From positions 1 through 41,370 of the forward strand of contig SYLG01000095.1 of assembly GCA_005808665.1 (NCBI GenBank): a stretch of 41,370 nt of DNA, given 5' to 3'. The position numbers and the translations under genes were made by a program. Positions 1-8,825 of the stretch are shown here, piece after piece; position 1 is the first letter of the stretch; every line of letters begins with the position of its first letter. Below the pieces are notes generated by a model, which was given only the letters and a program-made list of their open reading frames with translations, searched no databases and had not been told where the DNA came from. This DNA comes from Planctomycetia bacterium. GTDB taxonomy: Bacteria; Planctomycetota; Planctomycetia; Gemmatales; Gemmataceae.

Positions 1-15
1 CGAATACATCAGATC

Positions 16-393
16 ATGCATCGAATCCTTCAGGAAAAAGCTTCCCTCACCTCGACTCATCCCACTACAGGGTTGAGAAAATCGGGACCCTGGCTACTAT
101 TCCTATACCCGTTTAGCACTAAAACCCGTGAACGCATACTCAATAACAATCCAAAGAAATGGAATCCAGGTTTTTCAGGGAATATGTGGTGGGGTTCACC
201 AAATGGAGGATCCACTTATTTGGGAGGGTGGGTAAATCCGGGGGGGCAAAGGGTACCAATTGATTATGAATTCAAATTTGGAGCTCAAAGGCCCGGGGGA
301 TTAAGAGGAAATGGAACACCGGGATCGTATACAGGTATAGGGTTGATTGTCAGTCCTAATTTTACCGGTATGCAAGTTATGTTCATTAAATAA
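16..393 (+). CDS. Gly/Pro-rich small protein, unknown, possibly 5'-truncated by window edge
   Basis: I do not recognise this protein. The reading frame is also open through the first 15 bases of the window, so the true start may lie outside and the product could be the C-terminal end of something longer. The second half, about residues 45-125, is rich in Gly, Pro, Asn and aromatic residues (for example WWGSPNGGSTYLGGW) and looks like a compact beta-rich domain rather than random sequence. There is no clear signal peptide, and no strong ribosome site precedes the ATG at 16. The stop is only 11 bases before the next gene, so the two may be co-transcribed. A secreted or toxin-like C-terminal domain is possible but nothing here proves it. 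Confidence 0.45.
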   Translation: MHRILQEKASLTSTHPTTGLRKSGPWLLFLYPFSTKTRERILNNNPKKWNPGFSGNMWWGSPNGGSTYLGGWVNPGGQRVPIDYEFKFGAQRPGGLRGNGTPGSYTGIGLIVSPNFTGMQVMFIK

Positions 394-404
394 AAAGCAA
401 ATCC

Positions 405-1391
405 ATGACAATTATATTTTTTGTGGCGTTTCAAATTTTGGCAGAATTTAATGAACCATATAATTCATTAGATTCTTCGTGCCTGTTAACAAATAAAATG
501 GAAGTAGATAGTCTACTTAACCATTTAATCGATTGGTCAAAAAAAGGACAAAAAAATGATTTGAAAACAGTTATTAAACTTATATCAGATTTGGAATTAA
601 TTTCAAAAGCAAACAAGGAAGTACAAAATGAAATTTTAAGACTAATTCATGAAATACTTGTAGAGGCAAACAAAGATGATGAAAATTTAAAAGACTCCTT
701 TTTTAAGGAAATTAACGACAAAGTTAAAAGACTTGAATCATTTTTTGGACAAGATTCGTTTTATATAATTTTATTAAAAATAAAAATAATGTCTTTCAAA
801 TCAACAGCTTCAATAGATGGTATTTCTTACAAGGAATTTGAAATCGTAAAAACATCTTGTATAAAAAATTTTGGTTTAGAAAGCGTGTTGACATCAGAAC
901 TATATGTTGTTTTGTGTATGACTAATAACAGGATCAAAAAATGGAGTGAACTTAAGAAAAACTCAGAGATCTCACTGGATGTAAAAACAAAACTTGGAAT
1001 TGATGGTCATAGAATTATAAAAACGGTAAGCTATTTAATAAAATCAGATGTTATGCTAGGCAATTACAGCGGTGCTATTAAAAATAAAGATAGACTTGAA
1101 TCATATTTATTAGAAGAGACTGATGATTTCTATTTAAGGCCGCAGCTCAGAATTTTTTCCTCACTGGCAACCGCTTATGCCAAACTGGATAAACTAACCA
1201 ACGCCATTTCGATGCAGGAAATGGCCGTCGCCGCCGCTTGTGAATTATTCAACAGTGATAGTCCCCAGGCAAAAGAACAGGCTCAGGTCCTGCGGGATTT
1301 GTTGGCAAAAAACAGGGAATTTACTTCCCTGAGGAATCTGGAGGACCGGTTCAAACTCCAACCGTTACCCCTTCAAAAAGGTGAAAAATAG
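405..1391 (+). CDS. Mosaic protein: AT-rich N-terminal part, TPR-like C-terminal part
   Basis: A 328-residue protein of unknown function. The N-terminus (MTIIFFVAFQILA) could be a short signal peptide or anchor; an alternative ATG lies at 498. Bases from about 400 to 1130 are strikingly AT-rich, using mainly AAA, AAT, TTA and ATT codons and encoding a Lys/Asp/Ile/Leu-rich helical region. From about 1135 the base use switches abruptly to that of the neighbouring genes. The last 85 residues or so resemble one tetratricopeptide unit followed by a helix (LATAYAKLDKLTNAI, then MQEMAVAAACEL), of the kind found at the ends of planctomycete TPR proteins. This suggests that foreign or rapidly drifting sequence has been joined to a native TPR tail. 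No ribosome site is evident. Coding status is likely; function is unknown. Confidence 0.65.
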   Translation: MTIIFFVAFQILAEFNEPYNSLDSSCLLTNKMEVDSLLNHLIDWSKKGQKNDLKTVIKLISDLELISKANKEVQNEILRLIHEILVEANKDDENLKDSFFKEINDKVKRLESFFGQDSFYIILLKIKIMSFKSTASIDGISYKEFEIVKTSCIKNFGLESVLTSELYVVLCMTNNRIKKWSELKKNSEISLDVKTKLGIDGHRIIKTVSYLIKSDVMLGNYSGAIKNKDRLESYLLEETDDFYLRPQLRIFSSLATAYAKLDKLTNAISMQEMAVAAACELFNSDSPQAKEQAQVLRDLLAKNREFTSLRNLEDRFKLQPLPLQKGEK

Positions 1392-1791
1392 TTATTCCAA
1401 GTTACGCAGTAGGAGTGTTTTTTTACAATTTATTGGTCAATTATGGGACCAGGATTGCCGTTTTTCCCAGGAATTTGGAGTAAGTCGAGTTCAAAACGGC
1501 ATGTAGTCCCGACCGGTTGACCGAAATGGACGACTACTTTTGCGATTTTGGCAAGGGAGGTAAGAGTTGTCGCAGGGCCGCCCTAAGGCTGGTTCGAAAC
1601 CATCCGCATTGGTTTTTACGGTTGAAAGCCATTGGAAACCAGGAACAACCGCTTTGAAACAGATCCGAAAAAGGGTTTTTTTGTCCCGATTTTTGCCGAC
1701 GGATTTGACCTTTCCCGTGGAAAAAACCAGATATTCATGGTCCCAAATGCGTAACTTTGGTTAGTCCAACTCCCTAAAACAATCCATCCTC
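1392..1791. other. Intergenic stretch without a supported gene
   Basis: About 400 bases between two convergent units. A T-run at about 1420-1426 follows the upstream gene but has no convincing stem in front of it. A 65-codon open frame at 1567-1764 starts with TTG, lacks a ribosome site and resembles nothing I know. I see no RNA gene or repeat here. Confidence 0.5.
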
Positions 1792-2646
1792 TCAATCAAA
1801 AACCACGGTTTTGTGATCGTATACCAATATTCGATGATTCAGGTGCCAGCGAAGGCCTCGCGAAAGGACGATCTTTTCAAGGTCGCGGCCCTTTTCCAGG
1901 AGGTCGTCAAGCGAATCGCGATGGGAGATCCGCATGACATCCTGTTCAATGATCGGTCCCTCATCCAATTCGTCGGTGACATAATGGCTGGTTGCCCCAA
2001 TGAGTTTCACCCCTCGTTCGAAAGCCCGGTGATAGGGTTTAGCTCCAACAAAGGCAGGCAGAAAGGAATGATGCACATTGATGATTCGCCGTGGAAACCG
2101 GGCTACAAAATCAGGGGTAATCACCTGCATGTATCTCGCCAACACCACAAGGTCGACCTTGTGCGCCTCCAAAAGGGCCAATTGCCTTACCTCTGCTTCT
2201 TTTTTACTTCCCGGTTCTACAGGGACATGGAAAAAGGGAATCCCGTAGAAATCGCACCACCGCCTCCCTTCTTCATGGTTGCTTATAACCAAAGGAATCT
2301 CGCAGGCCAATTCACCGGATTGATGCCGATAAAGCAAATCCACCAGGCAATGGACGCTCTTGGAAACAAACAGCCCCACACGCAGGGGGCGGTCCGATCT
2401 CTCGAGTCTCCACCGCATGGAAAAGCGATCTGCAACCGGAGCAAATCGCCTGGGGAAATCCTCAAGAGTAATGTCGAAACCATCAAGGTCCCATTCCACT
2501 CGCATCAGGAAGAGGTCCCGTTCGGCATCCTGATGCTGGTCGGCATGGAGAATGTTGGCATTGTGTCTGGATAGAAAATCTGCCACTCCGGCCACGATTC
2601 CCTTTTGATCAGGACAATCAATCAACAAAATTGCGGTTCGCTTCAT
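1792..2646 (-). CDS. purU: Formyltetrahydrofolate deformylase
   Basis: Hydrolyses 10-formyltetrahydrofolate to formate and tetrahydrofolate in the cytoplasm, balancing the one-carbon pool and supplying formate for purine synthesis. At 284 residues it has the family's usual length. Residues 1-80 form an N-terminal ACT domain (AILLIDCPDQKGIVAGVADF). The rest is the formyltransferase-fold domain, with the conserved INVHHSFLPAF segment and its catalytic His, and LDEGPIIEQD with the catalytic Asp. It is the last gene of a minus-strand run, 29 bases after the ABC permease stop, so it may be co-transcribed with the transporter. No strong ribosome site is visible. The ACT domain plus the hydrolase motifs separates it from GAR transformylase PurN, which has no ACT domain. 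Confidence 0.95.
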   Translation of the reverse strand: MKRTAILLIDCPDQKGIVAGVADFLSRHNANILHADQHQDAERDLFLMRVEWDLDGFDITLEDFPRRFAPVADRFSMRWRLERSDRPLRVGLFVSKSVHCLVDLLYRHQSGELACEIPLVISNHEEGRRWCDFYGIPFFHVPVEPGSKKEAEVRQLALLEAHKVDLVVLARYMQVITPDFVARFPRRIINVHHSFLPAFVGAKPYHRAFERGVKLIGATSHYVTDELDEGPIIEQDVMRISHRDSLDDLLEKGRDLEKIVLSRGLRWHLNHRILVYDHKTVVFD

Positions 2647-2675
2647 TGGAATTCCAAAAAGGTCAAAAGGATGGT

Positions 2676-4406
2676 TTAGAACTCCATCCGTTCAAGGGCA
2701 CGGCAACCCCGATCCAGGGCAAGGAAGGTCGTCAATACTCCGAGAATGGTAGCCAATACAAATCCGCCTGCCACCACTACCCAAACCCCAGGCGCAGGGC
2801 CGTTAGGTCCAGCCAGGGCTTGGGACATATGCCATGGAATGGCCCCCAAACCGAGCATTAACAATAAAAACACCAAGCCTACGATGAGATTGAGGGTACC
2901 GCCAAACCCTACCGCAATTTTGGACGGATCGGTCTCCCTGAAATTGGGCATTAGGGTTCCAAGCCCCACCCCAAGGGCCGAGAGGCCTGAGCTAATGAGC
3001 ACCAAAAGGCCTACATGGATGGCCATTCCCGACAGAGGCAGGGTGAGGGAAAAATCCGAAAGGACCACCAGGGGAAGGGTCACGAATAGGGAACCATAAA
3101 AGGAAAACCAAAATTTTGCCATCAGCATCCTTCTGCGCTCGATGGGCATCAGACCAAGTACCCAAAAACGCCTCCCTTCCAGGGAAAGTTGGGGGAAAAC
3201 AAAGCGGCCTGTGTAGGTACACATGAGGAGGGTCAGGCTCAACAAGTTAAGAAAACCAAGCCCCACCTGGAAGGGATACTCGATCTCCTTGGGAAACATT
3301 CGTTTGAGGTTGGAAAAATAAAGGGCCAACAACCCAAGGAATACAACGACCTGGCCCCATTGCTTTGGATCGCGGCGAAAGGACCGGAAATCCTTGAGCA
3401 TGAGGGCCGCAAGTCCCCTGTCCCCAGGGGCAAACCAATGAAAAATCCTGTCAATCCACGCTTGTGTTTTCGAGGTTGTCGCCTCGGGATTGACTGAAAG
3501 CCTGTCCACTCCCCTTCGGTAAGCAAGCTTTGCCAAGGTTGCCGCCAAAAGGTAGGCAAAGGCTCCATGGGTCCAAACCAGTGCCAAATACCATCCCGCC
3601 GTGGTAATGTCTCCAAACGCCACGGCACGAAGCCCCCTGGAAATCCAATAACTTGGCAAAACAGGAAGGCTAGCCACCTGCACCTGCCCCAGGGTTTTTT
3701 GCAAAAGATCTTCCCCCATCTGGATGTCCCCCTGACGGAGTCCACGAAGGGTTCCTGCGATCCAAAAAGAACCAAGTAAAATCGGCACGATCACGGCCAT
3801 GGAAACCAAAAGTGTCCGTCCCTTGGGTAGATAATTGACCATTAAAAGACAGAAAATCGCACCTACAGAACCGGGAATGAGGGCAAAGCCAACAAAAAAG
3901 AACGGCATCAATAAATAAAACAGGGGGCCTGCTCCTACCGAAAGGGCATAGGCCAAAAGAATGGGCCCCCCCAAGAGAAGGAAGGCCCAGGAACTAAACG
4001 ACCCGGCCACAAAAAATTTGTAGGCAAATACTTGGTCCTCCCCGACCGGTTTGCTCAACAGAAAAGCGGTTTCCGCCGAGTCAAACAGGCTCGCATGAAG
4101 GATCAGGCCTGTGGAGAAAACCAGAAGGCCAGCCAGGGACAAGAACAACATGTCAAACAAAAGGGCGACGATATTGCCACCCAAAGGAAGCTTTTGATCG
4201 ACAAGAAATCGGAAACCACCATAGGAGACACCAAAGACAAATAAGACCACGATCAGGCTACAAACCCCGATAACCACAGGCCGGATAAACGAGAATGCTG
4301 AAAAATTCTTCCATGTGTTCCAGGCGATCTTGGCCCCCAATCGCAGGAATAATTCGGCCCCTACTGAGGGAAAGTGGGACTTTTTTGCCATAGGTTTGCC
4401 GGTCAT
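2676..4406 (-). CDS. ABC exporter permease (multi-pass membrane protein)
   Basis: A 576-residue integral membrane protein with about a dozen hydrophobic segments, for example around residues 40-65, 80-110, 135-165, 175-195 and 200-220, and several after residue 345. It is the membrane partner of the ATPase encoded immediately upstream. The ATPase stop and this ATG overlap by one base (TAATG), which indicates translational coupling. An alternative start at 4391 (MAKKSHF) is possible. The segment DSAETAFLLSKPVGEDQVFAYKF resembles the 'exchange of lock and store subdomain' region common in ABC-2 type permeases that handle large or lipid substrates. The substrate cannot be read from sequence. The protein has two similar halves in hydropathy, suggesting a fused or duplicated permease. 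Confidence 0.85.
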   Translation of the reverse strand: MTGKPMAKKSHFPSVGAELFLRLGAKIAWNTWKNFSAFSFIRPVVIGVCSLIVVLFVFGVSYGGFRFLVDQKLPLGGNIVALLFDMLFLSLAGLLVFSTGLILHASLFDSAETAFLLSKPVGEDQVFAYKFFVAGSFSSWAFLLLGGPILLAYALSVGAGPLFYLLMPFFFVGFALIPGSVGAIFCLLMVNYLPKGRTLLVSMAVIVPILLGSFWIAGTLRGLRQGDIQMGEDLLQKTLGQVQVASLPVLPSYWISRGLRAVAFGDITTAGWYLALVWTHGAFAYLLAATLAKLAYRRGVDRLSVNPEATTSKTQAWIDRIFHWFAPGDRGLAALMLKDFRSFRRDPKQWGQVVVFLGLLALYFSNLKRMFPKEIEYPFQVGLGFLNLLSLTLLMCTYTGRFVFPQLSLEGRRFWVLGLMPIERRRMLMAKFWFSFYGSLFVTLPLVVLSDFSLTLPLSGMAIHVGLLVLISSGLSALGVGLGTLMPNFRETDPSKIAVGFGGTLNLIVGLVFLLLMLGLGAIPWHMSQALAGPNGPAPGVWVVVAGGFVLATILGVLTTFLALDRGCRALERMEF

Positions 4407-5191
4407 TACCTGGGGTTCCCCCCTGTTTGGATGACCGTTTCAACCAGGGATTCCTCTTCCGTCAGGCGAAGAAAAACCTCTTCAAGGGAACCTTGGAGGG
4501 AGGCCTGGGCCTTGAGGTCGGAAACCTTGCCTAGACCAATGAGTTTTCCCTTGTTAATGATGCCAATGCGCGTGGCCAATTCCTCAACCACATCGAGGGA
4601 GTGCGATGACAGGAAAACGGTTGTGCCTTGTTCCGCCTGCTCGCGGAGGATGTCCTTGAGTTGACGGACGCTTCGAGGGTCAAGCCCAACCGTCGGTTCA
4701 TCAACAATCAAAAGCCCGGGTTCATGCAAAAGAGCGGAAGCAAAAACGGTCCGTTGCCTCATACCATGGGAATAGCGTTCGGTAAGGTGGTCAATAAAGT
4801 TTTCCAAACGAAATAATTTGGCAACATGAGCAAGGCGTTCGGCCGCATAATCCTTTTCAAGGCCGTGCATATCCGCGACAAATTGAAGGAATTCACGACC
4901 CGTGAGCTTGTCGTAAAGGTAGGGCAAATCAGGTACATAACTCATGGTTGCCCTGGCCTTTCGGCCCTCTTTCAGCAGATCAAAGCCTCCTATCCGGATG
5001 GTCCCCCTTGTCGGGTAAAGCAACCCACAAAGCATCTTAATAGTGGTTGTTTTGCCCGCCCCATTGGGCCCGAGGAATGCAAACAATTCTCCCCGGGGAA
5101 TAACAAGGGTCATGTCGTCAACCGCTGGGGATCCCCCATATACTTTCGACACGCCGAGGATCTCGATCATCGGCCCAGTTGCATCAGGCAT
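4406..5191 (-). CDS. ABC transporter ATP-binding protein
   Basis: This is the nucleotide-binding subunit that powers the adjacent permease at the inner membrane. All motifs are intact: Walker A GPNGAGKTTT near residue 41, signature YSHGMRQR (a variant of LSGGQ), Walker B LLIVDEPTVGLDP, and the H-loop SSH. The C-terminal extension after the ATPase core (SLEEVFLRLTEEE) is typical of the ABC-2/CcmA-like subgroup. The open frame continues upstream to 5293, but that part overlaps the preceding gene. Two adjacent ATG codons at 5194 and 5191 sit behind a GGGAGGA ribosome site. I chose 5191 because its spacing to that site is better; the 5194 start would give an ATGA overlap with the upstream stop. 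Confidence 0.93.
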   Translation of the reverse strand: MPDATGPMIEILGVSKVYGGSPAVDDMTLVIPRGELFAFLGPNGAGKTTTIKMLCGLLYPTRGTIRIGGFDLLKEGRKARATMSYVPDLPYLYDKLTGREFLQFVADMHGLEKDYAAERLAHVAKLFRLENFIDHLTERYSHGMRQRTVFASALLHEPGLLIVDEPTVGLDPRSVRQLKDILREQAEQGTTVFLSSHSLDVVEELATRIGIINKGKLIGLGKVSDLKAQASLQGSLEEVFLRLTEEESLVETVIQTGGNPR

Positions 5192-6057
5192 CATTCCTCC
5201 CTTTCGAGAGTCCACCGATGGCGAAACTCCAAAACCACATCCTGTTTCATTACCCTGCCATTGTTGGGGTCGACCCAGATATCCATCTGGCATTCCTCCG
5301 AAACCGCCCGTAGCCTACGGCAAATCACCGCCTTGGGATCCTCTTTTTTCCAGGATTCCAAAAGGGCCAGGACTTCTACCTGCATTCGTTTCCCGGAAAT
5401 GCGACTCCCGGCGGCCCCATGCGATAAATCCCCCAGGGCATCGACACAGATGACCGTCCATTTCGACCCGGGGTTGAGCCTACCCAGTCTCCAAACGGGC
5501 ATTAGTGGAAACCAAACCATTCCGGGGTCGCCAATCTCCACCATGGGGAGTTCCCTCGTGGTTTCCCTTCCCCGGAATGTTTCGGAAACCTTCCGGGCCA
5601 ATTTGCCATTTTTGACGATACCCTCCATTTGAGCCCGTCCTTCCAGGGCAAGGTTGAGTGGGGGTTGCAGTTCCCATTTCCCTGAAATGGATTGGAGGTA
5701 GCCATTACGGCCGGTGGTGTATTCTGTCCGCAGGGATTTAAAAATGGTGGAGATACCCGATCCAGGCATGGGAGCAAGGTCCATCCAAAAAAGGAACGAT
5801 TCAACCGGTTTTTCGGTGTAATCAAGGCCCGAAATACCCCGGTATAACTCTTTGCCGTCACTAAAAATCCTCCACCTTGAAGAAGTCCGGCTTCCCACGG
5901 TTTCATCGGATAAAGCAATAAGGACAGGAGCGGGCATATCGATCGACCAAAGGGGCAAATATTCGGTCAAAAGGAGCCAACTTGTGGTTAGGATCCATCC
6001 GCCCAATATCAAAATCACAGCCCAACGGGGTGGCATCTGCAATGGTCTCCAAGGCAC
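5191..6057 (-). CDS. Membrane-anchored protein of unknown function in ABC operon
   Basis: A 288-residue protein with one N-terminal membrane segment at about residues 13-32 (AVILILGGWILTTSWLLL); the remainder is predicted outside the membrane. Soluble-part sequences such as NPGSKWTV and DIWVDPNNGRVMKQDVVLEF suggest a beta-rich fold like the LolA/outer-membrane-sorting type seen in exported proteins, but I cannot assign a family. The start is GTG at 6057, supported by GGGAG five bases upstream; an ATG at 6036 is the alternative. Its stop overlaps the start of the ABC ATPase gene, so the two are co-transcribed. It may be an accessory or substrate-handling subunit of the exporter. This is inference from context only. 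Confidence 0.8.
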   Translation of the reverse strand: MPWRPLQMPPRWAVILILGGWILTTSWLLLTEYLPLWSIDMPAPVLIALSDETVGSRTSSRWRIFSDGKELYRGISGLDYTEKPVESFLFWMDLAPMPGSGISTIFKSLRTEYTTGRNGYLQSISGKWELQPPLNLALEGRAQMEGIVKNGKLARKVSETFRGRETTRELPMVEIGDPGMVWFPLMPVWRLGRLNPGSKWTVICVDALGDLSHGAAGSRISGKRMQVEVLALLESWKKEDPKAVICRRLRAVSEECQMDIWVDPNNGRVMKQDVVLEFRHRWTLEREE

Positions 6058-6129
6058 GGAATCTCCCTATCATGTTAAGAACCCGGGTGGCATCCTCAAA
6101 TGCCCCCTGAAGTACCCATGGGAGGCCAT

Positions 6130-7245
6130 ATGAAAAGTCTGGTTGTAGGCGTGCCCAGTGAGGTCAAAAACCATGAATACCGGGTGAGCCTTACCCCTGT
6201 TGGGGTCGAAGAGTTATCCCTTAGAGGCCACAAAGTCCTTATTCAGGCAGGGGCGGGCCAAGGATCCGGGATCCCCGATGAGGCCTATCGCCATCAAGGC
6301 GCGGAAATCGTTGCGGACGCCAAAGCGATTTGGTCCAGGGCGGATTTGGTCGTTAAGGTTAAGGAACCCATGAAGGAAGAATGGCCTTTGATGCGAAAGG
6401 GGCAAGTGGTTTTCACCTTTTTCCATTTTGCCGCGGACAGGGACCTTACTGAGGCCGTTTTGAAATCGGGAATCAGTGCGGTTGCCTATGAAACCATTCG
6501 TGACTCCAAGGGAACCCTGCCACTTTTGACCCCGATGAGTGAGGTCGCAGGGAGGATGAGTATTCAGGAGGGAGCCAAATACCTCGAGCGACCTTTTGAA
6601 GGCCGCGGCATCCTATTGGGCGGAGTTCCAGGCGTGGCTCCAGCCCAAGTGGTCGTTCTGGGGGCTGGCGTGGTAGGTGCCAATGCCGCCCGGGTTGCGG
6701 CAGGTTTGGGGGCCCATGTCAAAATCCTCGATGTAAACCTTGACAGGCTCCGGTACCTGGCAGATGTTATGCCACCCAATGTTTCAACCCTTTTCAGTGA
6801 CCGACACAACATTCTCCAGTCTTTAACCAGTGCAGATTTGCTTATCGGATCCGTACTCATTCCAGGCGGTAGAGCCCCTCGTTTGGTGCGCACCGAGGAC
6901 CTAAAAAGGATGCCTCCCCGTTCCGTCATAATTGATGTCGCCATCGATCAGGGTGGGTGCGTGGAAACAAGTCGGCCTACCACCCATGAAAATCCAACCT
7001 TCATGGTAAACAATGTCGTTCATTATTGTGTGACAAACATGCCCGGGGCGGTGGGCCGCACTAGCACCTATGCCTTGACCAATGTAACTTTGCCCTATGT
7101 GCTTGACTTGGCCAATAAGGGACTTAAGGGTGCCGTGATGGACAATCCAGGTTTGGCGTTGGGGCTAAACATTCATGATGGCAAGGTAATCCAGCCTTTG
7201 GTTGCTGCTGCCTTTGGCCTCCCCTGTGAAGGGTTACTTTTTTAA
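6130..7245 (+). CDS. ald: Alanine dehydrogenase
   Basis: Catalyses NAD-dependent reversible deamination of L-alanine to pyruvate and ammonium in the cytoplasm. From the chosen ATG the product is 371 residues, the normal length. The N-terminus MKSLVVGVPSEVKNHEYRV is the family's start, and a GGAGG at 6121-6125 lies four bases upstream, so the longer frame from 6100 is rejected. Substrate-binding VKVKEP (Lys) and the FHFA segment (catalytic His) are present. The Rossmann motif VVVLGAGVVGANAARVA binds NAD. It opens a tight plus-strand unit, with its stop overlapping the xseA start by one base, and is divergent from the ABC operon across 72 bases. Pyridine nucleotide transhydrogenase alpha is related, but the length and the C-terminus fit Ald. 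Confidence 0.96.
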   Translation: MKSLVVGVPSEVKNHEYRVSLTPVGVEELSLRGHKVLIQAGAGQGSGIPDEAYRHQGAEIVADAKAIWSRADLVVKVKEPMKEEWPLMRKGQVVFTFFHFAADRDLTEAVLKSGISAVAYETIRDSKGTLPLLTPMSEVAGRMSIQEGAKYLERPFEGRGILLGGVPGVAPAQVVVLGAGVVGANAARVAAGLGAHVKILDVNLDRLRYLADVMPPNVSTLFSDRHNILQSLTSADLLIGSVLIPGGRAPRLVRTEDLKRMPPRSVIIDVAIDQGGCVETSRPTTHENPTFMVNNVVHYCVTNMPGAVGRTSTYALTNVTLPYVLDLANKGLKGAVMDNPGLALGLNIHDGKVIQPLVAAAFGLPCEGLLF

Positions 7246-8534
7246 TGAGTGGAGACCTGTTCGACCCTGAACCCAAAGCCCTGGAAGTTTCCGAACTGCT
7301 TTCCGGAATCAAGCAGCTTTTCCAACCCATGGCCAAGGTTATGGTAGCTGGTGAGGTTTCCAACCTGACCCTCGCCAAAAGTGGGCACGCTTACCTGACC
7401 CTAAAGGACGCCAAGGCATCGCTCAAGGTGGTTGCGTTTCGTAGTGTCGTATCCCGCGCCCGCTTTCAGTTGTCCCAGGGAATGCGCCTTAGGGTTCTTG
7501 GAAAACTGGATGTCTATGTGGAAAGGGGAGATCTCCAATTCAATGCCCAGGAACTGAGCCCGGAAGGAATCGGCGCCTTGGAGTTGGCGTTTCGGCAACG
7601 CAAAGAAAGGATGGAGTCGCTTGGGTGGTTTTCTCCCGAACGAAAGAGGCCTATCCCCGGGTTTCCCAGAGTCATTGGAATCATTACCTCCCCTACTGGT
7701 TCAGCGGTTCGGGACATGTTGGAAACCATTAAAGAAAGGTGGCCCATTGCCCGTGTGGTGGTGGCGCCATGTCAGGTCCAGGGAAACGGATCCGCGGAAC
7801 AAATGGCAAAAGCCTTGAGCCTGATGGCCAACCTGGATTTCGAAACAGGTGGCCCACCGGATGTTATCCTGCTAGGTAGGGGTGGTGGCAGCATGGAGGA
7901 CCTGTGGGCCTTCAATGAAGAGGTTTTGGTTCGAGCCATTGTCTCCTGTCCCATTCCCGTTGTTGCCGGTGTGGGCCATGAGGACGATGTGACATTGGTC
8001 GATTTGGCAGCAGACCTAAGGGGCCTTACTCCCACGCACGCCGCCCAGTGTGCAACTCCTAAACGAACCGACTGGGCTGCCCGAATCGATTCGCAAGCCA
8101 TCCGCATGGGGCAAATTCTTAACCTGAAGCTGGCGGATTGTAACCGCAATTTGGAATCGCTCGCTCGTCGGTCCGGGTGGCACCGTCCAAAAGAGTGGGT
8201 TCGGGAAAAACAAAACAGGCTGAAAGATTGGGAAGGTCGACTCCACCAAGCTTGCCTTCATGCCCTTGCCGTCAAACATTCCCATCTCGAATCATTTAAA
8301 GATCGACTTGCACTACTCAATCCCTTGCAGGTGTTGGAGCGCGGATATAGCCTGACCTCTCCATGGATGGGAAACCGGGTTTCCACCCTTTTACGCGACG
8401 CCGCCGAAATCCATCCCGGAGACCTCCTTGAAACCAGGCTGATGCGTGGGTCTGTAATTAGTCGGGTAGAGCGGATTTTGCCCCATCAAGAGTCTATTAT
8501 CTCCTACAAAGCCAACACGGAAAACCAGGAATGA
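7245..8534 (+). CDS. xseA: Exodeoxyribonuclease VII large subunit
   Basis: This is the catalytic subunit of exonuclease VII, which degrades single-stranded DNA from both ends to short acid-soluble oligonucleotides. At 429 residues its length is normal. An N-terminal OB-fold (about residues 10-105: VMVAGEVSNLTLAKSGHAYL) binds single-stranded DNA. The catalytic domain follows, with the conserved GIITSPTGSAVRDML, GRGGGS near residue 211 and GHEDDVTLVDLAADLR near residue 243. The C-terminal helical region carries the LNPLQVLERGYSLT tail motif. It starts within the ald stop (TAATG) and ends in an ATGA overlap with xseB, so expression is coupled to both neighbours. Confidence 0.96.
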   Translation: MSGDLFDPEPKALEVSELLSGIKQLFQPMAKVMVAGEVSNLTLAKSGHAYLTLKDAKASLKVVAFRSVVSRARFQLSQGMRLRVLGKLDVYVERGDLQFNAQELSPEGIGALELAFRQRKERMESLGWFSPERKRPIPGFPRVIGIITSPTGSAVRDMLETIKERWPIARVVVAPCQVQGNGSAEQMAKALSLMANLDFETGGPPDVILLGRGGGSMEDLWAFNEEVLVRAIVSCPIPVVAGVGHEDDVTLVDLAADLRGLTPTHAAQCATPKRTDWAARIDSQAIRMGQILNLKLADCNRNLESLARRSGWHRPKEWVREKQNRLKDWEGRLHQACLHALAVKHSHLESFKDRLALLNPLQVLERGYSLTSPWMGNRVSTLLRDAAEIHPGDLLETRLMRGSVISRVERILPHQESIISYKANTENQE

Positions 8535-8821
8535 GCTCAAACCAAGCCGACACAATTCCATTGGAACAAGACCTCCAGAAGCTTGAGGATACGGTTCGGG
8601 CCCTGGAGGGGAGTGGCCTGCCTTTGGAGAAACTCCTCGAACTCTATGAGGAGGGTATTCGCATTTATCGCCGCTGCCACGGTAAACTCCAAAGTGCACA
8701 ACTAAGGGTGGAGGCGATCAAAGTGGATGCGGATGGTCGGCCAGTGCTTGAACCTTTTGACCACCAGAGTAGTATTGAATCGGCCCGGAGTTCCCTTCGC
8801 CTTCGGTCCGAAGAGGAATAG
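8531..8821 (+). CDS. xseB: Exodeoxyribonuclease VII small subunit
   Basis: This is the small helical subunit that binds the large subunit in several copies to form active exonuclease VII. The 96-residue product has the family core LEKLLELYEEGIRIYRRC around residues 35-52, following the usual first helix (LEQDLQKLEDTVRALEG). It is slightly longer than typical because of a C-terminal tail of about 25 residues that contains no known motif. The ATG at 8531 overlaps the xseA stop by four bases, and ispA begins four bases after this stop, so all three are almost certainly one transcript. Confidence 0.94.
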   Translation: MSSNQADTIPLEQDLQKLEDTVRALEGSGLPLEKLLELYEEGIRIYRRCHGKLQSAQLRVEAIKVDADGRPVLEPFDHQSSIESARSSLRLRSEEE

Positions 8822-8825
8822 GCCC

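Noticed and set aside
1590-1605. GGTTCGAAACC resembling a tRNA T-arm
   Set aside because: No matching acceptor, D or anticodon stems around it, and no CCA end.
1567-1764. 65-codon plus-strand frame starting with TTG
   Set aside because: No ribosome site, no recognisable domain, and composition like the surrounding spacer.
1813-2574. 253-codon plus-strand frame opposite purU
   Set aside because: Antisense shadow of a well-supported gene; no family resemblance.
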